Origin: Coniella vitis
Taxonomy: Eukaryota; Ascomycota; Sordariomycetes; Diaporthales; Schizoparmaceae
Assembly (NCBI GenBank): GCA_011317545.1
Contig: WUJK01000004.1
Location: forward strand, 1,736,001-1,800,000
Direction: 5' to 3'
Length of the DNA: 64,000 nucleotides
Below, one piece after another: positions 1-15,008 of the stretch. The notes under the pieces are model-generated. The model worked only from the letters and a program-made list of their open reading frames with translations. It ran no database searches and had not been told where the DNA came from. Numbering within the stretch: the first letter of the stretch is position 1; each line of letters opens with the position of its first letter. The translations under genes were made by a program, and so were the position numbers.

Positions 1-1895
<1,895 letters not shown>

Positions 1896-3637
1896 ATTCT
1901 CTGGGAAGACAAGGGCCTGCTGCTTTGGAGGGAGGGTCCGGGATGGCAAGCAAATTTCGCCATGGCGTTTTAAGAAAATAAGGTTTCTGTTTACGTGGAC
2001 TTGGGTCTTGGTGTGCTTTTTTCTCGATACCCGGCAACAGCACGAGAGGATGGATAGGGTCATCCTCTTGTCAGGCAAGGGAATGACGTCTCCGCTTTCG
2101 TCTCGGGCGGGGGGTTCTGTCTTTTATGGTATTTAACTGCCTTTGCTGCGGCAGATGATATTCCGTTACACACGCCCACCCGATAGATATTATTGATATT
2201 GGCTTGGCTCTAGACAGCGGGTTATGACCATGACGACAAAAAGCTAAATAGGACTGCATCACTTGTGCACCGCCATGGGTCGCGCGACTCACGGTTTGCT
2301 TGTCCATGGGGGGGCTGTGCTATAATAGACCATCGCACAGTGTGCCTTGGGCCCTTATGGAGAGGGGGCAGACAACTTGCTCAATATGTTTTTGTTGTTG
2401 GCTTAGATAAACATGTTTGTTTCCGTTCTATACAAGAATTACAGGTTTAAAGAAAGAGAGTTTTTCTTGCGCCACTGCCCAGACTTCTTGCATCCGGGGA
2501 AAGGAAAGAAAAAGAGAAAGAAAAAAAAAAGCCGAATGGCGCGGGGGCCCAAGACAAGACAAAGACATGTTGAAAAGTTTAGCCGGGACGGGGAAGGGGG
2601 GATTCCAGATGAGTGGAATGTTGGCACCGGGGGAGGCAAGCCGCCCGTCCTCCAGGTCCGACCGAGTGCGGGAAAAACAACAAAAACAGTCTTTTTCTTT
2701 ATTATTATTTTTTTCTCTTGCAAAGCAGAAGATGATAGTTGTTGGTATAAACCCTTAGTTATGTAATTAAAGGGATTTGTTCTGAATGGCCTTTGCAAGA
2801 CGCGTGCACGCGCGTATAAAGTCAACATGATATGAACAACAACGCCCCAAGAAAGAAGAAACAGTAGTGTACATGCATGGACGCCAGAAGAGGGCTTTTG
2901 GGAAATGGGTACTCAGGGCAAAGCACGTCTTCACCAGCCTCGAGGTGTCAATATAGAGTGGGGGTGTTGATATGGGATATTTCCTTGACCATGGGGGGTG
3001 TTGATGTTTTGTAGTAGTAGTAGTAGTCGTACTATGTAAAGCAGACCGATTTACCGGCCGACAGCTCGTTTATGTACCATGTAATGGCGGGTGAAGAGGC
3101 ATGTGCGCGTGCATGGTATGTTGTAGGAATGTGTACTACTATGTATGTGACGGTATAGAGGAGGGTGGTTAGCTGGAAGTGGACAGGTTGTGTTCTATCT
3201 TGCAAAAACAAAGACGAAGCTCCTGGCCTTGCCTTGTATATGCTGCTGTGCAAGATATCGTATCGAAACGATACAGGCTTGGCTGGCTTGGACACAAAAC
3301 CATTTTCCTTTTCCTTTTCTTTTTTTTGGTATTCGCGGTGATGTGACGGGCTGTCGACGGTCTGGGCTTTTTTTACTGGGATCCCTTTGGCTTTCCATCC
3401 AATAACTGATACGAGTATTTGTCATGGTTGGATGGCTGATCAGTATCGTTCGTTGGGTTGCGCCCTCGAACCGCGCCTATGCACACATATACCATGTATT
3501 ACACCCACACTCCCGATATTGGAGCGCCCAGCGGATGGATGCAGGAAATAGTACCATGATGGCGATTTCAGATAGATGGGATCGGGATGGTATCCGTAGA
3601 ACTCGAAGCCACAGACCGATATACGCAGACGAATGTG

Positions 3638-3684
3638 CTATCTATCTATCTATCTATCTATCTATATATATATATATATATATA
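3638..3684. repeat. (CTAT)n followed by (AT)n microsatellite
   Basis: About six CTAT units run directly into about eleven AT units. This is a compound microsatellite in the gene-free region. Confidence 0.95.
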
Positions 3685-5067
3685 ATCCTACTGATACTAT
3701 GATAGTCGCATCGATCTGCATACATAGTACTATAGTTAGCACTCTGCAGGGGAGGCTATGCACGAATATAACGATTTCAGATAGATTGGGTGTGCTCTTT
3801 CATGTTCTCTAGTGTGTGCGTGGATCAGATGTTGTGGACGTGAGCGGCGGTTTGAGATGTTGCTTTTTCTCTGTTTTTCTTTTCTTTTCTTTTCTTTTCT
3901 TTTTTTTTCCCTTGCTAGCCTCGCACGCAGACTTCCCAATAAGCCAAGTCACTGGAGAGATATGCTGCATATGATAGTACTATTATGTGCTTGTCCATGG
4001 TACCACGCGTCCGAAGCCGCTCCCGGAACAGACCCTCATGCAGTCAAGTGGGAGGCGCAATTCGGCGACATGTGGCGGTTTCTCTTGAGCTGCCGGTAAG
4101 CTGCCAAGCACTTGTAACTCTATACATAGTACACAGGCCATACTATCCATCAGGAAGCGTGACAATGGTAGCCTGTGGTCTCTTCAGGGCTGGGAGGGAG
4201 GCTGGGAAAGAGACGGGGCTTTTTCGACAGAACCAGCTTCTGTCTTCATCCCCCCCCCCATTTGCGAGGCCTCAACTACGTAGTGCTGCTTTGCAGAGAG
4301 GTAGCCCACGGATGACAATGGGCCATATCGCCACCTCCATGGACGATCAACTGGCCTATACGAGCAGGTCCCAGCTGTACATGTCAGCCCGAGTGATGAT
4401 GGTACGGCATCGAAAAGCACGTTCCACAATCGTGACATTATACTGAGCTATGACATCTATACTCTACTGACCTTGGAATGTCAGCGTTCCTTGTCAACTG
4501 GCTTTGTTACTATGTAATCGTTCTCCGAAAACAATCCTCCCCCACGGGGCGCCGTCTAAATAGTGGCAATGTCTCCAGATAGATATTCCCCCGCTCATCA
4601 CTCGGGGTTCACTCACTCCGTTCATCATCATAAATCCAGGTTCAACAGGAATCAAAAGCAACCCCACCTTGTTCTTTTGCATGCAGTACCTTGGGTACCA
4701 TTGTTTTCTTGAGATTGTGTACTTGTAAAACCCGCGCCCAAACCCTACCTGGTATCTAATCATTCCGAGACACAAAAAAAGAAAGAAAAAAAAAGGGAAA
4801 AAAAGAACCCATGGGGAATTCCCGAGCCGACGACGATCCTTGCCTTTTTTTTTCTTCTTCTTCTTCTTCTTCTTCTTCTTCACTTCTCAGACAGCCAGCC
4901 CAGCCATCCAACCAGTGAGTGTGTGGCTACGACCGTACTATGTACCTGGCTTGCCGAGACGTTTCCAGGGCAAGCAGCTGCAGAATTCCTTTTATTTTTT
5001 ATTTTATTTTTTCCCCCTTCTGTTTTCATGGCGGCGATTGCCCCGAGACATTCTGGGCGGCCATGCT

Positions 5068-5068
<1 letters not shown>

Positions 5069-5105
<37 letters not shown>

Positions 5106-5160
5106 AGCGCTCATCTCTGCAGGGTAGCCCTTTTCTTTCTTTCTTTCTTTCTTTCTTTCT
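5069..5160. repeat. (CTGT)9 and (TTTC)n microsatellites
   Basis: Nine CTGT units span 5069-5104. After 26 bases, a run of TTTC units spans about 5131-5160. Both are tetranucleotide repeats in intergenic DNA. Confidence 0.95.
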
Positions 5161-5370
5161 TGCTAGCCATCGTATGATTTTGGATAATCGTCGTGTCTGT
5201 GGGTACTTACTATGCAAAGGCAACAGAAACAATACACATAGACCTCTCATGTAAGTCCGTCCAATGAATGTCGAGATACGACAGAGTCTCTCTCATTCAT
5301 GTTTGGGGGAAGGGGGGTGGAAAGGGCAGTGGGTTGAGAAACAAACGGGCTCGCCATATGTTCTTCGCGC

Positions 5371-5420
5371 GTGTGTGTGTGTGTGTATGAGTGAGTGAGT
5401 GAGCCAGTGAGTGAGTGAGA
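5371..5420. repeat. (GT)8 and (GAGT)n microsatellites
   Basis: Eight GT units at 5371-5386 are followed within two bases by two GAGT-type runs up to 5420. Confidence 0.9.
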
Positions 5421-5691
5421 AATAACGTCTCCTTATGAGGCTACCGAAGGAAGAGGGGGCAGGCACGTGGCGCTGGTATAACGTCCAATGATATTTTCAG
5501 TTTATTTGAATGTCAGTTGTTCTTTATTTAAACACCATTGGCCACTTTCTTTTTTCTTTTTCTTTTTTTTTAAAGGAAAAATAAAAAGCCCATCCCGGCT
5601 GCTCATCATAGCTGCACATCAACAGCAAAGTTGTCCCATTGCCCCGTGTGTGACGGTGAGTGTGACAAAGCACGGTCCCTTGATGGTGTAT

Positions 5692-5712
5692 AGAGAGAGA
5701 GAGAGAGAGAGA
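5692..5712. repeat. (AG)n microsatellite
   Basis: About ten AG units in intergenic DNA. Confidence 0.9.
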
Positions 5713-8549
5713 TACAATAAATCTCTTGCGTTAGCAGACCTCTTTTTTTTGTCCCATAGGTACGTACCCGTCTGAATAACAACCGATCGGATATACTATT
5801 GTTGGAGAGGTGGCCATGGGCACAAGCCCGAAATAAGGCCTTGTCGGTAGGCTGAAGAAGATAAACTCTGTAGAAGGAAAAGAAAGAAAAAAAGAAGAGA
5901 CACAAGACATCGTATCGTCCCTGACATGAGAGACTACCACAACAAGAGCGCCCCCTCAAAAACCACCACGAACACACAAAACAGGACAGAGCCCTTTTCC
6001 CACCCATCTCAGCTCGGCCGAGAAAGCCAAGGAATGCCAGGAATGCCCCGGAACTCGGGGTCGCGGCTTGGCCCCGAGTTTGCTGCTGCCTTTTGCCGTC
6101 TTTTACTTGATGGGATGCACATAGCTGTCGAGATCTGAGAACCAGTGCCGAGAAAAAGAAAGAAACAAGAAAAAAGAAAAAGAAAAAAAGAAAACATAGT
6201 TTGTCCTGACCGTGGCTGTCGATCGTGAAAAAGCACCGCGCACCCACCTCGACGCTGTTCGCTCGATATGCTCCGGCTACTATGTAGTAGCGTGTTGGGG
6301 ACCCCTTTGCCTAATTCAGAGTTTGCAATTGAGGGACGGCGGTTAGTGCCGGCTGCTATAGCACTTGTTCTATGATATTACTGTACACAGGTCATATCAG
6401 CGGGCGGACGGGCGGCTCTTCTTGGTAATAGACGAGGTGCCTGCCACGCTACAATGTACTTACTTTTCCTTGATACTGCTGTGAGAATGAAGAAACGTGG
6501 GAGCGGGGCTGTTGTTCTGCTGGGTTCGAGTGGTACAACTGTCTGTACATAGAACCAGAGAGACACCACCATATACAACTCGCGATGGGCAGAATCCGAT
6601 GCGCAAGGAGAGAAGCGCCGTCTCTGGCAAGAGTGACACAAGGATGGACGGACGATCCCATCGACCAACCAAGGCACGCGAACCGCTCGCTCCCCTTTCC
6701 CCTCGCAGATCCGGGGGGGGGGTTGGCCGAAAAGACCGGAAAAGAAGAAACAAGACTAGGGGAAAAAGAGAAGAGAGGAGAGGAGAGAGAGAGCCAGAAA
6801 AAGAAAAAGCGGAATTCTCCAGAATTCCCCATACTTGTTCCTATTGATCCTACTTGGCAAAAGCCGTTTCCTGGTCACAATCTTGAATATGCCTTGTTTT
6901 CTTTAATTACTCTGTATCGTCTTATCCTTCTTTCTTTTTCTTTTCTTTCTTGATTTCGGGCGCCATGCCCAGCTTGGAAACATGGATCCAGCCCGCCCAC
7001 TTGCAACGATTGAGTCCCTGTTCCGCACAGCGAGAATGGCATGTGTACAGAGAGAGGACTCATTAGTATAGGCTCGGAGCCCGGCTTGTGCTCGCGAGAG
7101 GAGGTTGGAGGAAAGGAAACGACCACCATGAACATCGATCGAGTACTATGTAAAGCATCCGTTGTGGATACACACTTATACTAATGTATTGTATAGTATA
7201 TAAGAGAGACACATACATAGTATTTTTGTATACAGAATACTCCTGTGTACATAGCAGTACACAATGCAGGGAATGCCATCTCCAAGGGCTCGGGCTCGGT
7301 TTCGGTCTCTTTGGATCACTGATCAGCGCCCCCGCCCGCGAGCAAGCAAATACGTAGACTGAGCAATGAATGTGCTCTTTGTCTTCAAAGTCTCCGTGTG
7401 GAACCCCGTAGGGAAGAAAGGAAAAGAGAGGAGAAGCAAAAAAAGGGGCAGCATCGTAAGCACCGTCGCGTCACGCACGACACGTCGTCAACAGACGCGT
7501 CTTGGTTCCTTTTCCTTCTCCTACCCTGCCCCTTCCCTCGGCAGGACGAAAGCAGAGGGCGCGCTCGATGAGAAGAACATCTCGGCCTCAGCTTGGTAAT
7601 AGTAGAGCCCGTAGCGTGTTTTGCCCGTGTGATCTGGACGAGCAGAGCGGGCCTTTTCGCAAGATACTTCATGTATATTGGGCAAGGATCAAGGATATCT
7701 CTGTGTCTAGTCTACTCTGTAGGTTGGATAAGAAGTCCAGTGATAAAATACCTACTTCGTCGTAGCCGTTTTCAACAACAGCCAGCACCAACCACACCCG
7801 TCTAGGAAAAGAAGCCAGCCGTCAGGCCAACGCGGCGGGCCGTATGTGATACAAAAGTATGAACTGAGGTAGTGCCATACGATGCAGACAGGTAGGGAAG
7901 CCGGGTACCGTTGTACACTACAGCTTGAAGTGCTTGCTTGCTGCTTGGCAGTCAGGCAGGTTAGACAAGTCGCTGCCATTGCTATGAATGTCCAATGCCT
8001 TCGGTTGCGGTTCTCAAAATGTTGCGGGCGTTATTTGTGCTGCGGTACATGGTACATGAAGAACCACCGATCCCGGCAAAGAGTAACATCAAGTGCGTCA
8101 TCATACCGTGGTTTTGTGGGTCCACTCTTGACCCTTCTCCACCTTTACTTTTTTTCTGCACAATCGATTCCTCCATTGTTTTTGGTTCCTTCCTTTTTTC
8201 TTTTTTTCGTAACGCTCCTGCCCGCCTATGGATTAGAAGTTCTAGAATTCCAGGCCGCATGTTCACATGAATTCACGCAGTGGGGAAAAAAAAAAGAGCA
8301 TTTGATTTCGTCTGGGCTTTTCTTCCCTTCTCCTTCTCCTCAGTCTTCCTTCCTTATTTTTTAATGGCCTGAGCGTTTTGAATCGTGACATTCTAATAGC
8401 GGATATCCATGGTACTCGATCCATGGCACAAACCTGGCTTCTCTCACTCTTAGCTCCGTCTCTTTTACTATACCTAGCCACTTCTGGTTCTAGGCTCTTT
8501 GTGTCTTTCGCACGAAATCACCGGCATAGATCGCTTTCTGTCTGTGTGG

Positions 8550-8550
<1 letters not shown>

Positions 8551-8594
<44 letters not shown>

Positions 8595-8596
8595 AC
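8551..8596. repeat. (TC)10(AC)13 compound microsatellite
   Basis: Ten TC units are joined directly to thirteen AC units. Confidence 0.95.
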
Positions 8597-10951
8597 GTAT
8601 ACGTAAACACACACATTTGGGCCGGATTCCCGCTTACTACGACTCGGTTCATTCTGAAAAAAGGCAAAGGGGCGAAGAAGAAAAGAAGAAGAAAAGCCCC
8701 CCAAAAATGACACAGGGAGATGAGTGGCTCTACAATCAAACCTTCTTCTCAATTCCATACTAACAGTATGATGATTATAATAATAAAGCTTTGTTGTTTT
8801 TTTATACTTGCTACACACTACTATGTACTCACTGAACGGTACTGTGCTTTTCCTTTGATTCTTTGTTGAATTGTGATCTCAACCGTCTCCATCGTAGCCA
8901 ATGAGCTTTCGACAGGTCGGCCCATTGCTGGAAGTAAATAACACGATAACAAAACGGACACAGTTTCAATTCCTCGGGGATCTTTATCATTGGGTTTATT
9001 AGAAAGCTATACTCCAAGAGAGGGGGGGAGGGGGTCGTTGAGGAGTTCTTCAATCCAAGAATAACTTTGAAATCAAACCAAAAAAAAACTTATTCAGTAT
9101 TAACCTTCCAATCAATCCAATCCATCGCAAAGCTTGGTGGGGTTCCAATATACATCTCTTTTTCTGATAGTGCACAGTTCCTGCTTCACATGGTATTGTA
9201 TGTACTATCACATAAAATTCACGACAATGATGATTGAGAAGAAACAGTCTGGCCAAGAGATATGTGCCGTACAATATACACCACACACAGCCATGAGAAT
9301 CTGTACTATGTATATCCTATAGTCCTCCAAACTGATACTGTGGTATCATAGTATACCCCTTCGTATCTTACTTTGCAGCAAATTTCACGCCCCGGGGAGA
9401 GAGAGAGAGAGAGAGGAGGCGCAGTGGACCGCTCAAAAGTCTCCAGTACCTTATTTCCAGACTGCGCCGCTGAGCGCATTGCGCCCAACTGCCGACTTCC
9501 TAGCGAGTAGCCGCTACCTCATAAAACAATCTAAAGATGATGACAGGGGTTTGCACTGGGTCCAGCAACATTTCCAAGCGTGCCGAAGCCCGCCCGCTCT
9601 GGCTTCTGAACGTACAAAAATTCACCACCACCACCAAAAGAAAAAACGCCACGAGATTGACTGCTATATCCACGTGCATGCACCGAGAAGGCACTACTGT
9701 GTATGCAGCGATAGCCTAAAAGCAGCCCATTGCTTTGCCAATGTGCGAATAACGCCGCTAGGCACCAGCTTTGACTCTCGTTTCAGCCAAATCCGCCTTG
9801 GTCTTACGCAAGGGGGCAGCGCAAAGAGATCTAAAAGAACAACTGGATTCGACCAGTCGGTTACAAGATCCGACAACGCCATGTGGGAAACAATGTTCCG
9901 CATTCCAACAATATGTACTTTTGGCGCCCCACCATACTTTGGCCTCAGTGCTATATCGTTTAAATATTTGCTGCTTGTTGATTGGACAGGACAAGGACGA
10001 CAGTACTATGTATTCTGATTGAGATGGCAACCAAAGAATGCTTGGGAGAAGAAGAAAAAAGATCGCTGTTGCTGTGCGTTGTGCTCCATGTGTCGATCCC
10101 GCTGCGTTGTTCCCACAGGGCAGTGTCGGTTCATTGCCCAAGATACTACATAGTAGGTGTCCGCACTCCACAGCGGTTGTCTGGTGCATATGGACGCGTT
10201 GGATGGATGCTGATGAACCTCGTATCGAGAAGGCTGCTTCTGGAACTGAGCATGAGCTAGACCTCCCATTGCGCTGATCACTGTGGCACCCTGCTTAAGC
10301 GATGCATGGCCGACAGTTGAGCAACATAGCATGTACTCATAGTATGTATTGTTGAAGAGTATACATAGCATGACCAAAGTGCAAGTGATAACAAAGTACT
10401 CTGGTATCTTTTTGGCTCACGACTTGCCCAGGCCCACGCTGCCCACTGGACCCAAGCGACAAGGGCGCGCGGTCCGCGAAATACAGACTCCACTCGACGG
10501 TATGCAGGGTGGACAGGTTATCTGCTCGGCCACGCACTCTGGTGCTATTAAAACGTGCGTGTACATACTAGCTTGTGGGTTATCATTAGTGCTCCTACTA
10601 TGTATGCGTTGCAAAGGGCTGCCCAAAGTCTGCTAACATACAAGTATCCTCCAAGCCACCCAGATGAGGGTGGGTGCTGGATAAGAGGGGCCGAGGAGGT
10701 CCTTGGACCGTAGAAGCCAGGTGTTGCTGGATATAATAAGCGGTGACTGGACGGGCAAGCCAGCCCAAACAAGATTCTATCAGTCGGACGATGGTGATGC
10801 TATCGTGACGGGTGTCCACCAGGCGTGGAGCGGCGGCGGCGGAGGGGCCCAGTTGCCAGGGCGACTTGCGTCCCAAGACTTGCCCGTTTCTGCCCCTGTC
10901 CGCAACAATGATTTTTGCATAGTGACGGAGCTGCGAGGGGTGTCCGTTTAT

Positions 10952-10971
10952 TGCTGCTGCTGCTGCTGCTG
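10952..10971. repeat. (TGC)n trinucleotide repeat
   Basis: Six to seven TGC units with no supporting gene model; probably non-coding. Confidence 0.85.
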
Positions 10972-12334
10972 TTACTGGTGCTGGTCGACAACGGTCTTGG
11001 CTTTTTGGTGTGTGGTGGCAGTGAACGAGATGGAAGTGCACAAGGCGCATTGGCGGGAAGCTGTACTATGGAATTAAGTACATGCAGCAGGTACAGAGTA
11101 CAAGTGCTTGCAGCATGCAGCTGCGTAAGCGGTCAAGTACCGCGGGACTTCCATCTGATCTATAGTTAGCGTCTGGGATCAGGGGACAGCAGCACACAGG
11201 CGTCTGACAGGAACCACCCGCAGCACCTGTCCAGTTCCCGAAGAACCCGCCAACTGCGTTGTGCCCCCGTCGAGTTTCCATACATGGTAGTAATTGCTGT
11301 GTTCTCCGGCAACCGTAGCGCTTGAGGAGGCCAAGATCAGCCACTTCTGCTGGTCCTTCGAACAACCTCTTTTTATTTCTTTATTTTATCCTTTTTCCCC
11401 CTCCGTATTGCCGAGACGGCATCCCCGGCTCGCAGTGACGTAGCCCCCCTGACCAGTTCACGCAAGACGCTGTGGCTGCTCTGTGGAGCCGCGGACCAGA
11501 GCCAGAGCCCTGTAGCCTCCACTGCTGGGGCCACCACAGGGCCACGCAATGGGTTGAGCAACAGCGATGCGGTACCTAGCTGGCGCACCTACGCCACGCC
11601 ACAGCCGCCGGTACCAAGGCCGATGCCACATGCTGGCACCACTTTCCGGGTGCTGCCCGGGAACGACGCAATCCCGCGCTGCTGGCTGACTGCTATGTGC
11701 TTTGTACTATGTACAATGTAGTAGTTGTACCCAGCTTGCCCAGCTCGCCCAGTACTATGCAGCCCCGACAGTCCAGCAGTCCAGCAGTCCTGTATTCCAT
11801 GGCCCCAGCTCCACTCCACCGCTTTGGTGCCCTTGTCGCGTCTCCTTTCATCTCTGCTCTGCTCTGCTCTGGCCTTAGGCTGCCAAACTCCAGTGCCGGG
11901 CAGCTGACTGTCTAGTCAGCCTTTGTGCTGCTTCTGCTACAGCTTCTCCAACACTGGACTTTTTGCTTTTCTCTGACGACAATTCAACGGCCAAGAGCCC
12001 GCCAAGAACAAGGCCGGCCAGTTGACAAAAAGCAAGCACACGGTAAGCAAGCAGAGCATTTAGCTTTCCTTTGCATCATTTTCCGACAAGTCAATGACTG
12101 GCACAGAGCCGCTACCAATAGACACTTACTCTGTGCTTGGCAGAACACGCCCGCTGCGCTAGCCTCTGTAAGCCTAGCAGTCCTGGCGCCCAAAGTACTG
12201 CCCCATTGGGGGTAGCATGTTTGCTTATTCATCGTACTACTTACTGATGTTTTGGCACCCTTTCAGGCCCTCCAACGCCCCGACGAAACACGCATTCGGC
12301 GCTGCACCCCCGGCCCGGCCCCACCAGTGTCCAA

Positions 12335-12421
12335 GCTCTATGTACTAGGTACCCACTAGAAGTCTCAGCACTACTATGTATGTACCAAGGGTATCTAGGT
12401 ACACACCAAAGGTACTATGTA
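12335..12421. other. Cluster of GTAC-type short palindromes
   Basis: Within 90 bases there are two exact ACTATGTA copies (12373-12380, 12414-12421) plus CTATGTAC, CTAGGTAC, GGTACC and ATGTATGTAC elements. Similar dense clusters lie at 32,135-32,255 and 49,925-49,975. Function unknown. Confidence 0.6.
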
Positions 12422-15008
12422 TTTCACAGCAAAGCTGACTGCTATCTTCCAACAGCGGCCCCTTCAGGCCTGGCTTGACCTTGCTCTAGTTTCCCATCCA
12501 GCAACACTATTGCAATCCCACTCGACAGGACAACGCCTGGGGTCATCCATCCCTTCATTCCACCCATCTGCAACCCAGCACCCGACAGTCACGATCGCTG
12601 TGACAGGACCACAGCCAAGACAGCAACACGGCTAGAAGAGACCAAAAAGAGATACACAAGCCGCAGTCCGCATACACAGACGCCTTGGGACACGGCTCAC
12701 ACACTCACGCACTGCTGCCCCCGCCAACCAGCTGCTTTCAGAGTTCCGTGGCACGCCAATTGCCAGTTCACCACGCCCACACTCGGTACGGTACGAGTAC
12801 AACAAACCAGTATCGCTCTGCTCTGCTCTGCTGCCTGCAGCTTGCTTGCATGCAGTCACTCTCCCACTTGCTTGGCCCTCCAAAAGTATCGTCTACCATT
12901 CGACAGCCATCTCCAACACCAGCTCCAGCTCCAGCACCAGTCAGCAGCCTCAGTCTCCTTGCTCCTCTTGCTCATTTATAATTTTGGACTCATTACTCTC
13001 AATTTCGAGCCAATCTGCGCCGGCATCCCCTCTGGTCCATGGTGACAGTTGCCTGCCTCGTCGTTCGTTCCTTGACGCATGCACCAGTACCCCAATCACC
13101 ACGGCAAGCAACCAAACCACAACCAAAAAAAGAGAAAAAATATCAATAAGAATACAATATCAGAAAATCAAAAACCAGCAGGAAAAAAAAAAAAGAGGAA
13201 AAGCATAGGGCAAGAGGTCCACCACAAAATACTTGCTAGGTTAGTAAAATTCTTTAGCACCCAGACACCGCACTTCCTGGTTGCGCGCCAGCCAGCCAGC
13301 TTGACCCTTTTAGCACTGGCCGTACCACCTATCAGCACCCGTACAGGAGGCGCCTGGCTTGGTGTCCAGTTTCCCATATGCGATAGGGCCAGGGCGGAAA
13401 CCCAAATTCTGGACTGCACTGGCAAGACTGGGTCATCCAGGGCATCCTAGCTCGCCAGCCCGCTTTTGCGCCTGAAGGCCTGGCCTGGCGCTCCCCACCG
13501 CCCCCCCAGTCAAGTACAGTCTGCGGCGCCCCCAACTAAGTTCTGGCTTGGGGCTTGGGCTTGCTTGGTACCCGGAGTTGGCTGAGCGAGCGAGCGAGCG
13601 AGAGAGAGAGACAGAGAGAGAGAGAACCACAGCAAACCCACCCTGATCCTGATGTTGAATTTCCTGATCCTAAACTCACTCCTTACCTTTCTGCTGCGCT
13701 GCTCTCAACTTCCGTTTACTTCGTCCTCTCCTCCTCCTCCTCCATCCCACAGCTCCTTTCACCTCACCTCACCATACCACTTCCCGCCAGCTTCGACCCG
13801 GGCACCATTGCCATTGTGCTGACCCTTCCTCCTCTCGCAGACGCTCTGCATTCCTCTTGTCGCTCGTTTAGACCCGCTCTTCCGCATTCGTCAACTCAGT
13901 GCGACCCAGCCCGGCCTGCTACTGTCGTGTACAGGCAGTCAGTCCGCTGCTCTCTCTCGCAGTGTCACAGCCACGTCCACTCTCACGCCGCGACCTCGTC
14001 TCAACAACAATCGGTCGGCAACAGCCCTCCCCCTCACTTCCAGTCTACTGCTCTCGCCGGCTGCATCACCTGCATTGCGCGTCGAATGGGATCCGCTCCC
14101 TCCGAGACAACTCTGTTCGCAATCTTCGTCCGTTGTCCAGCCATACTTTTTGCTTCCCCCGACCAGCGCCCGATTTCGTACGCTTAGCATTGATTGGCTA
14201 CCGCTATCGCAACAAGGAAACAAGCACAAGGATTGCAAGAAAAAGAAGGAGGGCACCGTACAACACATACGTTCACGGGCTGTTCACAGACGCTGGAAGC
14301 GCATATTCCTCACAGGTCGGACTTGGGCCCCTCAGGAGCATTGCGATCCTCGACCGGGAGATCAGGTATTCGGCAATTTTTTTTTTCCAAAAAAAAATAC
14401 CAATTCAAAAGGCCTTCTACCCTGAGCAGAGAGGGTCAAAAGGAGGAATTGATCAGCCACACAGTCAAGGGAGCCGCAGGCACATCGAGCTCAGCCGCGG
14501 CACCGGGCTACATCCGTAGCGTCCGACCCCCCCCCCCGACCTGCTAATCGCGAGAGCTGCACCTGCAGTGCGTGGGTCTGGTTGTTCGTCCTCTTGCGCA
14601 ACCGTTCTTCCAACCATTCAGCTCCCCCGCGTGGCTATACACTACCAGGGTTCCATCATGGCTCCCACATCACCCCGTTTGAAGATCCTATCAGGTACGT
14701 GGCAACCGACATTGTCGTACATTGTGTGATATTCAGCCCCTTCTCGCACCCTATATCTTGCCAGGCTTTCCTTCCGGGTCCAAAGTGCGAGCCTGCATTC
14801 TTCGGCAGCGTTCTGGGCACAAGCGGCTTCCCTTTGGATTCTCCGTCACCCCTCGCCCATTTTGCATCCCTCTCCCTGGTTTTGCCTCATTGCACATTCG
14901 TTTTGCTACTTTACTTTCCATTTTATTTTGATATTTTTTTTTTTTTGCAAAATTAAAAAAAATTTTAACGATGCGGTGCGCCTGCATCCGTCGGTGATCT
15001 CTTTCGAC

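Larger units (their letters stand above)
1896..15008. other. 13-kb gene-free region
   Basis: No open frame here looks like a conserved protein, and none can be extended by plausible splicing. The longest frames are 180-210 codons, rich in Ser, Arg or Cys, and overlap on both strands. The region holds many microsatellites, homopurine and homopyrimidine runs, and 18 exact copies of ACTATGTA or its complement between 3.0 and 12.5 kb. The stretch from about 13.4 to 15.0 kb is CT-rich and may be promoter and leader of the downstream reductase-like gene. Non-coding RNA genes cannot be excluded by eye. Confidence 0.7.

Noticed and set aside
13555..14187. 210-codon frame before the PanE-like gene
   Set aside because: Ser/Arg/Pro-rich translation of CT-rich DNA, starting in an AGCG/AGAG simple repeat; no splice-supported link to the next gene.
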